Positions 8,168-15,918 of a DNA stretch of 27,673 nucleotides are shown here, piece by piece. Source of the stretch: Euglena gracilis (taxonomy: Eukaryota; Euglenozoa; Euglenophyceae; Euglenales; Euglenaceae); assembly GCA_900893395.1 (NCBI GenBank), contig CAAHFI010787111.1, positions 1-27,673 on the forward strand, in the 5' to 3' direction. Each line of letters opens with the position of its first letter. Within the stretch, counting starts at the first letter, position 1. The notes below the pieces were generated by a model. It was not told the DNA's origin. It did not search any database and saw only the letters and a list, made by a program, of their open reading frames with translations. Both the position numbers and the translations under genes were made by a program.

Positions 8168-8671
8168 TTGATACCGCCGTACCATCCCCCTGCGTGTCCA
8201 CCACCAGTGGGCCGCTCAAGCCACGCTGGCCTAACCCGCCCAAATTCCTCCCTTCTCCCAGTGGGAGCCTCCGACACCGGACTGCCTCTCGCGGATGACT
8301 ACATGCTCGAGCCCGGCTGGTTTCGTGTCGCCGTCCACAAGCTCTCACCTACTTCTCTCCCTATTATTGACGCCTTTGCGGCGCCGCACAACAGCCAATG
8401 CCCAGCCTTCTGGGATAAACACCAGAACGCATTTCTCCAAGATTGGAGCAGGCCGCAGCCTATTTGGGTCAACCCTCCGTTTTCGCTTCTTCCTCTCGTC
8501 CTCCGCAAACTTCAGACGGAAGGGGCCATCTGTTCCTTGTCTGCCCTTCCGATCACCCTGCGCGACATGACTTCCTTGCCTTGGCATCGGCTTCCATGCT
8601 CCTTCCTCCCGTCTCTGTTTATCGACGTTTCGGTATTCATCCTCTCCCTCCGCCCCGGTGGCAAACCATGA
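8168..8671 (+). pseudogene. IDAFA/NPPF domain fragment upstream of 2A
   Basis: The 167-codon frame holds LEPGWFRVAVHKL, IIDAFAAPHNSQCPAFW, AFLQDW and IWVNPPFSLLPLVLRKLQ-x-EGA. This order (D-x-FA, then N-x-x-C, then DW, then NPPF with a following amphipathic helix) resembles an RNase H-like or N6-adenine-methyltransferase-like domain found in pol proteins of several retroelements, including DIRS- and LTR-type elements. I have not seen it described ahead of a LINE 2A site. The piece looks broken. It may be a native part of this LINE lineage or the trace of another element. The assignment rests on motif order recalled from memory. Confidence 0.5.
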
Positions 8672-8779
8672 TTCTCCTCATCCACCAGCCTCCCACAGCA
8701 TCACGCTTGTGCCCCTCCCCTCCTCCCTCCCGCTGCCCCCTCCTCACTCCCGCAGCCTCCAATTTTCCCTGAATCCCTG

Positions 8780-9376
8780 GTGGACTGGCACAAGTCTTTC
8801 AAATGGATACACCGACACACCTCGTCCCCGGTGCTGGCCTTCCGGGATCGCCTTTTCGTCTTCCATCAGCACACACTTTGGGACACCCGCTTCCCACCGC
8901 CAGTACAATGCTGCTCTTGTAAGGAGTGGCATTGGCCTTGGTTTTGCTCGTCCGTACTACCATCCCGGGCAACAGTTCCGCCACGTCCGGCGTCCACTCG
9001 TTGCGCCTTCCGCTTCCCCACCTCCGTTCAGGAACGCTGGCTGCCACCCTTTTCCTCCCTAACTGCCCTTCTGCGCTCTGGCAGAGGTTTCGCCCTGCTC
9101 TCCTGCGGCGACATCGAGAGTAATCCGGGGCCCAACACCAATCGGGACTCCGCCAAAAAGACACGCCAGAGTCGGGAGTCACAAGCCCCCACACCTTCTA
9201 TACCCCACACAGGTCTGTCTCAGAAATGGCGTTGGCCTCCCTGTCCCCCGCACCATCCTCCCCAGCAGCAACGACGCTGCAACCCGGCCTGCCGTCCGAC
9301 CTTGGTCCGGGGTTTTCCTTTGCTTCCCATGACACCTGCCCCTTTGCAGATTGCCCACGCTCGCGGACAACCATGA
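8780..9376 (+). pseudogene. Leader with 2A peptide, copy 3
   Basis: The 198-codon frame carries FALLSCGDIESNPGP at about residues 104-118 and continues past it for about 80 residues. The downstream zinc-finger segment is in another frame (from 9226), so a frame change falls around 9220-9300. Upstream residues are basic and serine/proline-rich and lack a recognised domain. Confidence 0.6.
9110..9133 (+). other. 2A ribosome-skipping peptide, copy 3 (DIESNPGP)
   Basis: The codons spell D-I-E-S-N-P-G-P, preceded by LLSCG, a context very close to the well-known LLTCG context of insect-virus 2A. The preceding Leu-Leu-Ser-Cys-Gly helix end supports a functional origin. Confidence 0.87.
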
Positions 9377-9918
9377 CCCGCTCTCAGGTCCTATCTCACG
9401 TCTCTCAACACGTCGCCGCCGGACGATCACCCACCCCCGAATTTTTGCGAGCTACTGCGACCACGACTTGCGCCGTCTGTCGGACCTTGCTACGGGCAAG
9501 AGAACGTTGCCAATGCCCCCACCAGGGTGCCTCGGCCGTCCACGCTTCTTCACACCCCTCCGTCCCACTCCCCTCTTCACCGCACCAACCCCTCGGGAAT
9601 GGCACTCCTCTGTCTCTCCCGTGCCCAGATATGCAGCCCGATCTGCAGGTGGTTCTCTCCACCAACTGCCCCACTCTTCGCCGTATCCCACTGCCAAGTC
9701 GTCACGCCATTTGTGACGCCCTTGCATCCTCCATTCAGACCTTTCTCCAAGCCCAAACCTGGGAAGCTCTACACCGCCTGTTCATTTTTCCGAAACTCGT
9801 TCTTGGTGCCCCTCCCAAAACCTCGTCTTCCCATCAACACACATTGCATTGCCTCCTGGAAAGAGACTGCCGGGGCGCTGCCACGGGGGAAAGAGGCTGC
9901 AGCTTCTTGCACAATTGA
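9226..9918 (+). pseudogene. Zinc-finger linker between 2A and RT, copy 3
   Basis: Near residues 38-62 a C2H2-type finger reads CPFADC, then SHVSQH (C-x4-C-x14-H-x3-H). A second Cys cluster, CAVC then CQC followed by PHQ, comes near residues 81-98. R2-like elements carry N-terminal fingers that bind target DNA, so this is the expected place and role. Further on, QTWEALHRLFIFPKLVLG (about residues 178-195) matches the linker box of copy 7. Homology fades after 9900 as the frame breaks. Confidence 0.65.
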
Positions 9919-10356
9919 AGACCAGTTGAAGTCAGTAGTTTGTGGAGAATTGCCTGCCCCAGGCAGCGGCAAACTGGCTCGTAATGGAGACCCCTGTGGA
10001 TGGAGCGAAAGGAGCTTCTGCATCACTGCTGGATCCCCGGGCGATGCCAGGGCAAAGAGTGAGAGCGTCCACGGCCTTGCCGAGGGCCCTTCTTCAACGA
10101 GTCCGCGCACCGGTCCATAAGACCACGTGCCACAGAGTCAGAAGTAGAGCCAGAGGGGTTGGCGCGGGTGGTGGGCCGCTTTCGCCGTCTGTAAGAGCGA
10201 AGCGGATCAAACAGAGCGGCAAACTCTCCTGCGTGCCACTGTGCCACCATCTGGTCTCCGTCCACAACACCTTCGGGACTTGTTGGACCGTGAGGCCGGG
10301 ACAGGCCCGCTACACACAGCCTTGGGGTCCTGGCTCAGAAGGCCTGGGAGGGCTCT
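9919..10356 (+). other. Disrupted segment between linker and RT, copy 3
   Basis: By position this should encode the pre-RT motif (GAVGKACQ-like) and the RT start. Several short frames alternate and none gives clear homology. A plus frame 9942-10661 crosses it, but its residues do not match other copies and it is probably a shadow. Confidence 0.4.
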
Positions 10357-11130
10357 TTGCCAGCAAAAGCCTCGATCATTTTTGGTACGTCAAACCTGAT
10401 CCCACTTACCAAAAAAGGATGGCGGTCTCTGCCGATCGCCGTGGGGGATTGCCTGCGGCGCTTCATTGGGAAAATGCTGTTGCGACACCCGCAGTGCAAA
10501 GCGGAAACGTCTCAGCTGTTCCCGGCAGCAATTGGGAGTGGGGTGCGCTACGGTGCGGAGACAGTCGGGTTGGCGGTACAGGCCGCACTGGCGTCTCTGC
10601 CAGTGGATGGCGATTGGGTCGTTTTCCAGGCCGACGTTTCCAACGCCTTCAACACCATTGATCGATCCGCGTTCCTGCAGGCATCCCTGGACCTCTGCCG
10701 TCCCTTTACAACTGGCTCCGATTCTCCTACGGAGAAGACGTCCACTTCTTTGCCAGGGTGACGTGCTGTGTCACAGCAGGACCTTGTCCATCAAGGGGAC
10801 ACATGTGGGCCCATTGCCTTTGCCTTGGGTCTCCATCAGGCCCTGCAACAGGCTTCGGCCAATTTGCCCAACACGGTGTGGCAGGCATGGTACTTGGACG
10901 ACGGTACTTCATCGGCCCTGCCGTTGATGTTCTGCCTTTCACGGCTTCTCTGGCCACGGCACTTGCAGCGTTGGGCTCCACCTCAACCCCTCCAAGTGTG
11001 CCTTATGGGGACCAGGTGTACCCTGTGCCACTTCCGAAACCCCCGGCTCTTCAGATCCTGCCTCCCGACCACCTTGCACAAACCTTCCCGGTCACCCCAT
11101 GGGGACCGGGCAGTGGCATCCTGTGCCTAG
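10357..11130 (+). pseudogene. Reverse transcriptase core of copy 3
   Basis: Two frames carry the palm. The first (10357-10761) has PIAVGDCLRRFIGKMLLRHPQ and the catalytic motif VFQADVSNAFN (Asp codon 10633-10635). The second (10768-11130) has HQGDTCGPIAFALGLHQAL and WQAWYLDDG, with YLDD at 10891-10902. These match LQLDFRNAFN, QQGDPCGPAAFAMAI and WQAWYLDDA of copy 7. A frame change separates the two motifs near 10710-10770 and the frame shifts again after YLDD. The active-site residues are preserved; the protein is not. Confidence 0.83.
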
Positions 11131-12014
11131 GGGTACCTTGCGACTATCCTGGTGACTGCACCTTTTCTGACACCACGTGGCCAAGGCATCCGAAAAATTT
11201 CAAGCTACCATCTCGCGCCTCCAACAACTGCCGGATCCCCAACTCCAAAACATTGTTTGCTGCGCAACCGTCTGGATGGCTGCCGCGTCACGCACCTTCT
11301 GCGTCAGACAAACATTTCCTCCGGACGCACAGTGTGCAAGTGATCTCCGACTCCATCCGGAGTGCTGCCTGTGACATTGTGGGGCACCCCTGTCTACCTT
11401 GCATTGGAAACAAATCACCTTGCCGTGCAATAAGACAGGGTGGGGCATCACAGAACCCCCAGTTGGAAAGACCAGCTGCCCGTTTGGCTGCTTGCGTGGG
11501 TTTTCCCAACGAGCGCCCGGCTTCAATATCCCTCCGCCTGGCGCATGCTCCCGCTACCAGATACCATCCCGTCGCCAAACTGGCTCGTGACACCTTGGGC
11601 CCGCACAGCGAACCATTGGCTTCCTGGATCGCCAACCCTTCTTCCTGGCCTGTTCCACCCCAGATCACTCCACTCAATCGTGTGGGCCGAACGTTTCCAC
11701 GCCGTTCGCGTGGCAACTTTGGAGGACGGTGCACCTCTTCGGGACATTGCCAGGCTTCGTTGCCAGTCCTCTGCCTTCCTTCAAAATTGGATGACCGTCT
11801 TTACCATCCAGTCGGTGAATACCGTCCTAGCTCCGGACGAATAACAGACTGCTTCTACGCTTCTGGACTGGCTTACCCCTGATCCCAACAACGGACATGC
11901 TTCTGTGCCCCCTGTGTGCTGAGGCAGTCGATCCATTTGGCGATCACTCCTGGCTTGCAGAAGGAATGGCATAACAGAAAGGCACAACTGTGTTCGTGAC
12001 GCCATTTTTGACCT
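11131..12014 (+). pseudogene. RT thumb, linker and zinc knuckle of copy 3
   Basis: Short frames carry pieces of the thumb and linker: FQATISRLQQLPDPQLQNIVCCATVW near 11200-11280 (cf. ALQKVPSAHIQFTILRLCL in copy 7), and GFPNERPASISLRLAHAPATRYHPVAKL near 11500-11580, after the GGLGIRDP position. RVATLEDGAPLRDIARLRCQ follows near 11710-11760. Around 11897-11945, LLCPLCAEAVDPFGDHS gives a Cys-x2-Cys knuckle, followed by WHNRKAQL out of frame. Frames switch several times. Confidence 0.65.
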
Positions 12015-12482
12015 GTGCCAACGCGCAGGCATCACTCTTCGCAAAGAACAGGGATGCGAGGGTGCACCCGTGACGCTGATCTCCTCCTCCTGGGGTGGAA
12101 CAAAGGGAAGCATCTCGCTGTTGATGTCACCATTGAACACCCGCTGGCCCCATCACGGTGGCCTCTGAACTTGACCCGAGTTCAGCGTACTCTACCAGAC
12201 GCTGAAATGCACAAGAGAACACAAGCTGAAGAACGGTGCGCCCGCCACCAGTGGGAGTACATTGGGGCTGCATTTAACCCCTGGGGTGCACAGGACGGGC
12301 AGCCTCCAACTCCTACGCGATGTCCTACGCCTCGCGACCAAATTCATATTCTGGAAACAGCCAAACAACGAAAATTTCAGGAATTGACCGAAAACTTGGC
12401 CATCACCACTGGCGCCGTGCAGTTGCACGGCAGCTGCGGTTGGCCGAAAGAGCCACAGATCTGTATGATCCTGAACTCGTGA
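12015..12482 (+). pseudogene. RLE endonuclease of copy 3
   Basis: The 155-codon frame opens just before the nuclease core. Residues 19-45 read RDADLLLLGWNKG, then LAVDVTIEHPLAPS, equivalent to PGDVFVMRYDANG and AIDVTVRHPLAPS of copy 7. The two Asp codons are at 12078-12080 and 12120-12122 (D-x13-D, one residue shorter). Later, HQWEYIGAAFNPWGA replaces GWTFIPFVLDCYGGMGE. The frame runs to the end of the domain, so this is the best-kept part of copy 3. Confidence 0.8.
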
Positions 12483-12702
12483 GGTGAAAATGCTCCCGTT
12501 GCACCAGCCTTCCGGAGCCACAAAGCCGGAGAAACACCGCGCATGCACACTTCACACCTCTCCACCCATCACTCTGTGCTTGGGCTTTGCCCTTGCTCTC
12601 ACCGCTCGCCCACACTCCTTCGTTGTATATAGCCTCGCACCCCTTCGGTTCGCCCCACCACGGCTGTGCCACTGGTCGGTGGATTCGGTTCGCCCCACCA
12701 CC
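12483..12702 (+). repeat. 3' UTR and rearranged 3' terminus of copy 3
   Basis: After a short UTR the terminal block begins with TGTATATAGCCT. Where other copies have GAACTCTTCAAATCCAGTA, this one has an early copy of the terminal bases, TTCGGTTCGCCCCACCAC (12643-12660). It is followed by GGCTGTGCCACTGGTCGGTGG and a second TTCGGTTCGCCCCACCACC ending at 12702. The last 18 or so bases are thus doubled, as if the RT had restarted or jumped template at the 3' end. Confidence 0.72.
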
Positions 12703-12745
12703 AGCGGTGGTGGGGCGAATCGAATCAACGACCAGTGGCGCAGCC
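12662..12745. repeat. Large inverted repeat at tail-to-tail junction of copies 3 and 4
   Basis: The arm 12662-12702 and the reverse complement of 12706-12745 match over about 40 bases with a few substitutions and one indel. The centre is CCCCACCACC, AGC, GGTGGTGGGG, a 10 bp perfect stem with a three-base loop. The arms are simply the 3' termini of two elements in opposite orientation. Confidence 0.88.
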
Positions 12746-12793
12746 TACTGGATTTGAGGTGTTCAGGGGGGAAGGCTAGTGACCAGATGGGGA
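12706..12793 (-). repeat. Conserved LINE 3' terminus (copy 4)
   Basis: Minus-strand reading gives AAATCCAGTAGGCTG, CGCCACTGGTCGTTG, ATTCGATTCGCCCCACCACC. There are small substitutions relative to copy 7, and no poly(A). Confidence 0.87.
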
Positions 12794-13120
12794 AGCCCCT
12801 TGGAAAGTCAGGGTGCGCACATGAAGACAGAAGGGAATGGCGGGCGGGTAGCAGCAGAGGTTGCAGGGGTAAGGTGACAAGTGAACGGCGCTGTGTAGGT
12901 AGTCAGTCCCCTGCGTGGGGAGGGAGGGAGGGGAGGGGGTGGAGGGAAGGATGTGCGGCGAGAGGGGCAGTGTAGTGGAGAACGGGGTGGCAAGCGCAAT
13001 GTCCGGCCGAAGCCATGTCCATTATCATTGGACGGAGCGTGAGGAGCCAGGGCGTATGGAAACCCGGAAGCGGAGGGTGCCGTGCTCAGAAGGCAGCAAC
13101 GGTGTGACCCAGTTCCTTGG
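12794..13120 (-). other. 3' UTR of copy 4
   Basis: No coding similarity is seen. At about 12918-12948 the plus strand has a G-rich run with at least four GGG tracts, which could form a G-quadruplex on that strand (C-rich in the element's own RNA sense). Confidence 0.5.
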
Positions 13121-13958
13121 TTATGAGGAGGGCCCAAGTTTGGCGGCCACCCCAGAGAACAGGGCCAAGGACAGACCCTGTTGTAGCTCAGCCAGGAAGA
13201 CATTCCGGGCGCCACCGGAGGCAGTGGCGCCAAGACGTTGCCGTAGTTCCTCCATACGCGTTGGCCGTCTCCCCCAAAGGAACCCCATACACTGAGGATC
13301 ATGGGGGAGAAACCGCGCACCTCGGGTTTTGGCAGCGGCCTCCGTATTTGGCGGTTTTCTTAAGGGCTCTGCTGCGGAGTAATTCCCACGAGGCGGGGAG
13401 GCTCCAACTGGCACTGGGCGGGGAGGGGTGGTTTGATGCCGACATCAATGGCCCAGGACGCAACGCCGGACCAGTGGGGAAGGAAGATGTCCGCATCCCG
13501 TTTCTGGTCAGCGGCCACCGAGATCTCCAGAGCATGCGGGATACCTCGTGCCTGCAGCTGGGTCCCCAGGAAGTGCTGTACCCGATGGTGACGTTCCCAC
13601 AATTTGTTCTTGTCAAAAGGGTCAACGACCTGTCCGCAGCCGAGGGGGCAGGGGGAACCGGCAAGACTGAGGGGGATGATGGGCAACCCTAGGTGCCATT
13701 TTAGCATGAGGCGGAAAGACGCTCCGTCAACGGCAAACCCGGCCGCCTTGGATGGGCGGGCCCCGATCCAGCTCGAGCAGACAGAATTATTTTGATGCTC
13801 AAGCGAATCCGGTCCCGATCATTGAGAGCGGACAGAAATGCCGGGCGTGCGGCCAGCCGTAGCTGTTCACTCCACCAAAGCTTGGTCATGGTGGGAAGTG
13901 TCCTCGGGGCACAACGCATCGCTCCCGATCCACAACCTGGCCGGCCGGAAAAAGCCAT
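13121..13958 (-). pseudogene. Pre-nuclease linker, zinc knuckle and RLE of copy 4
   Basis: Three minus-strand frames follow one another. 13958-13701 has KLWWSEQLRLAARPAFLSAL and DRIRLSI, matching KFWGQQCAKARQQALYNSL in copy 7. 13707-13360 has the knuckle CPLGCGQVVDPFDKNKLW, then RHHRVQHFLG, and the nuclease core ADIFLPHWSGV with SWAIDVGIKPPL. 13414-13121 has RGARFLPHDPQCMGFLWG, then LQQGLSLALFSGVAAKLG, the counterpart of LSMALARELAKQLVWG. Two frame changes separate them. The RT is absent through truncation. Confidence 0.78.
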
Positions 13959-14125
13959 GCCGGATTTTCAGGTCCCGTGGCTCCGGGGAACCACTGCCCC
14001 CCGCAGCGGCAATCACAGTTCCTTCATCATGACGACCCGGCGGGGCCCGACCCGCTGCCCACCATGGGGGTTTTCGAGGACGGCGGACCCGAAAAAGCGT
14101 TCCCGGCCCGCCGAAATGCGGCGGG
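13942..14125 (+). repeat. Single 5' repeat unit of copy 5
   Basis: It matches the 5' array of copy 7: GCCATGCCGGATTTTC, GAACCACTGCCC, ATCACAG, CATGACGACCCGGCGG, GGGGGTTTTCGAGG, CGGCGGACCCGAAAAAGCG and CCGCCGAAATGCGGCGGGA are all present in the same order. Only about one unit is kept, against five in copy 7. Confidence 0.85.
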
Positions 14126-14331
14126 AAGCCGGATTCATGCTTCTGCCGCCCTCCAGGGCCAGGAGCAAATTGCAGTCCAGGGACTCCCAAGGGCCGCATG
14201 CCATGCTCCTTGCGCAGAAAAGCCCGATAAGCAGCGTCGCTTCTCCTGTCTCTTCGCGCAGCACGGAGAAAAGCTTTGGCCGTAAATTGCCATTGCCGGT
14301 CGGCAGAGGCGATGACCTCCTGACGCTTGGC

Positions 14332-14355
14332 GACGTGGAGGCAAACCCGGGACCC
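14332..14355 (+). other. First 2A peptide, copy 5 (DVEANPGP)
   Basis: The codons give D-V-E-A-N-P-G-P, preceded by RGDDLLTLG, close to the classical insect-virus 2A context. Confidence 0.88.
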
Positions 14356-14550
14356 GCCCCCTTTGGAGATCCAGTGACAGGAAACATGGACATTGACCTG
14401 TCCACGGACCCAACACGAGCGGTGGGATTCCTGTTGGCCACAACGCAGGTGCCCCCTCCGCAGGCCCACTGGAGGAGACCTCGACGCAGGACGCCAGGGA
14501 CCTCCAACAACTTCTGCAGACCCTTCAACAACTTCTGCAGACCCTCCTGA

Positions 14551-14760
14551 GCCGACCACCCACCGGAAGCCGCTCTCCCCATTGATGGTACCCAGAGCCA
14601 CGACTCGCGCCCTTCACAGCCTTGGGGAATTTCCGATCGAGGACCCAGACTGACGGGTAGAGGCGGGCTCCCTAGTTGCGGTGATATTGAGGAAAACCCG
14701 GGCCCGAGAACGGGGTGGCCAAAAGAAGTCGAAAACACGCCGGCCGGCTCAGAAAATTGA
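14551..14760 (+). CDS. Short frame with second 2A, copy 5
   Basis: This 69-codon stretch is in the same frame as the first 2A and is separated from it only by the TGA at 14548-14550. It reads AALPIDGTQSHDSRPSQPWG, then TGRGGLPSCGDIEENPGP and about 17 more residues before a TGA at 14758-14760. The early part aligns with RPPLEATLPATNS of copy 7, so the second 2A is an extra module that copy 7 lacks. If ancestrally open, the product would be cut at both sites. Confidence 0.55.
   Translation, partial: ADHPPEAALPIDGTQSHDSRPSQPWGISDRGPRLTGRGGLPSCGDIEENPGPRTGWPKEVENTPAGSEN
14683..14706 (+). other. Second 2A peptide, copy 5 (DIEENPGP)
   Basis: The codons give D-I-E-E-N-P-G-P after GRGGLPSCG. The core is canonical and differs from the common viral 2A only by Ile for Val. 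Confidence 0.85.
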
Positions 14761-14844
14761 TACCGGGGCTTGCTTGGGGCCAGAGATCTCGGTGGCCATT
14801 GACGTTGATGACGGGCCCCTGCCCCGGCGGCGTCGTCCGCTCCT

Positions 14845-15573
14845 TTGCAGTGGGCGATGGACACCGATGGCCCCACTTTGCCTTTCGTACCGGATGCCGA
14901 CGGGAAGGACACCCCTTTCTCAGCCCTGCCTTTGCTCGAGCCGACCTGGGACGCATTTCGCATGACCTCAGGGGGACCATCGCTCACATCCCGCGGGGTG
15001 CGGTGCAGGCGGTGCTCAAAGTACGCAATTCTACTGAGACTACAACCAGCGCCCTCGTGGGAGTCGTTGCACGCGCTGTGGTGTGTGCCGAGGCGGGCTG
15101 GCACCCTTGGCACGCTCCGGCAGAAACCATTGGGCACAGCTAGGGAAGCCATCGGAACCAGGGCACGCGCCTATCTCCTGCAACCAGTCGCAACCTCTTG
15201 GCAGCAAGTCACAAAAGCCGGCCGAAACCCTGTTTCCTCGGTGTCCACACGCTCCGCCGCAAGCAGAGCGGAAGAGGTCCAGACGGAACGCTTCATCCGC
15301 CGGATGGAAACGTTGGTGGCCAGAGGGGCTGTGGGGAAGGCCTGCCAGTTGCTCCTCCGAAGGAGTGCAGGACGCGGCTCATCCGCCGCCGTGCGGGAGA
15401 GATTACGCCGGATGCACCCAACAGAGGCGGAACCCGGAAGGGGACCACTTCGAGTGGAAACCACTATCACGCAGCGACGATGTGGGAGACGACCGCCGTA
15501 TGTGAAACATGCAGTGCGTAGCTTCAGCCCGGAGTCTGCAGCAGGCCCTCAGGACTTCGGCCTGAGCACCTGA
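14845..15573 (+). pseudogene. Linker between 2A and RT, copy 5
   Basis: The 242-codon frame holds PLLEPTWDAFR (cf. PDLSPSWMEIS in copy 7), the box APSWESLHALWCVPRRAG, ARAYLLQPVATSWQQ, and the pre-RT motif FIRRMETLVARGAVGKACQLL followed by RERLRRMHPTEAEPG. The frame leaves homology at the ESAAGP step, where LRPEHLKALLNDEAGG continues in another frame. The function of the W-E-x-L-H box is unknown; it recurs in copies 3, 5, 6 and 7. Confidence 0.75.
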
Positions 15574-15918
15574 AGGCCTTGCTCAACGACGAGGCCGGGG
15601 GCTCGGCAGAGGATGTCTGGATGAGTTGACGGAGTTTGTCTTCGGGTGCGTGCTTGGGGGAATCCCAATGGGGCAGCAACAAGTGATGTGTGCTGCACGC
15701 CTGACCCCCTCGAAAAAACCAAAACCGGGACAGGGGCACCCACAGACCCCGTGGGCAAGACATCCCCAGAAGAGGAGGGCACTCGGCCCATCGCAGCTGG
15801 GGAAACCCTGCGCCGCCTGGTGGCGAAAAGTGCTAATGCGCCACGGAGGTCCGTCGGTCCTGGCCCACAGCCCTACCTCAGCAACTGGGAGTGGGCGTAC
15901 CTGATGCATGCGCTCTGA
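15574..15918 (+). pseudogene. RT fingers of copy 5, disrupted
   Basis: LRPEHLKALLNDEAGGSAEDVW near 15550-15620 and EEEGTRPIAAGETLRRLVAKS near 15770-15835 are RT finger motifs in different frames, with a stop and frame changes between and after them. The following LGVGVPDAC-like stretch is partly scrambled. Confidence 0.7.

Larger units (their letters stand above)
6174..12702 (+). mobile_element. LINE copy 3: long, decayed RLE-type element with an extra upstream region
   Basis: Plus-strand order: 5' module (6174), an upstream coding region of about 2.5 kb, a 2A site (9110-9133), a zinc-finger segment, RT with YLDD (10891-10902), zinc knuckle and RLE (to about 12480), 3' UTR and a rearranged 3' terminus (12643-12702). 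It is the longest copy, at about 6.5 kb, and differs from copies 5-7 in having Cys/His fingers between 2A and RT. It is broken in many places. Whether the region 6174-8770 originally belonged to the same element is inferred from continuity and the shared 5' module. Confidence 0.75.
12704..13940 (-). mobile_element. LINE copy 4: 5'-truncated RLE-type element
   Basis: On the minus strand this begins just before the zinc knuckle (about 13940), runs through the RLE domain to about 13121, and ends with the conserved 3' terminus at 12706. Its truncated 5' end abuts the 5' repeat of copy 5, back-to-back, and its 3' end abuts that of copy 3. Its protein differs from all other copies, so it comes from a further subfamily. 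Confidence 0.82.
13792..14550 (+). pseudogene. Leader and first 2A segment of copy 5
   Basis: The frame is open from 13792, but only the part from about 13940 belongs to this element; no start codon can be chosen with confidence. It carries GRGDDLLTLGDVEANPGP at about residues 172-189, then MDIDLSTDPTRAVGFLLATT, which matches FDFEQNAERTIGFLMATT of copy 7. It ends at a TGA at 14548-14550. The copy 7-like sequence (DARDLQQLLQTL, LLSRPPTGS) has moved to another frame by then. An 18 bp tandem duplication around 14505-14542 lies in this stretch. Confidence 0.7.

Noticed and set aside
13867-15152. Long minus-strand frames across copy 5
   Set aside because: They are shadows of GC-rich plus-strand LINE coding and repeat sequence and match no LINE protein.
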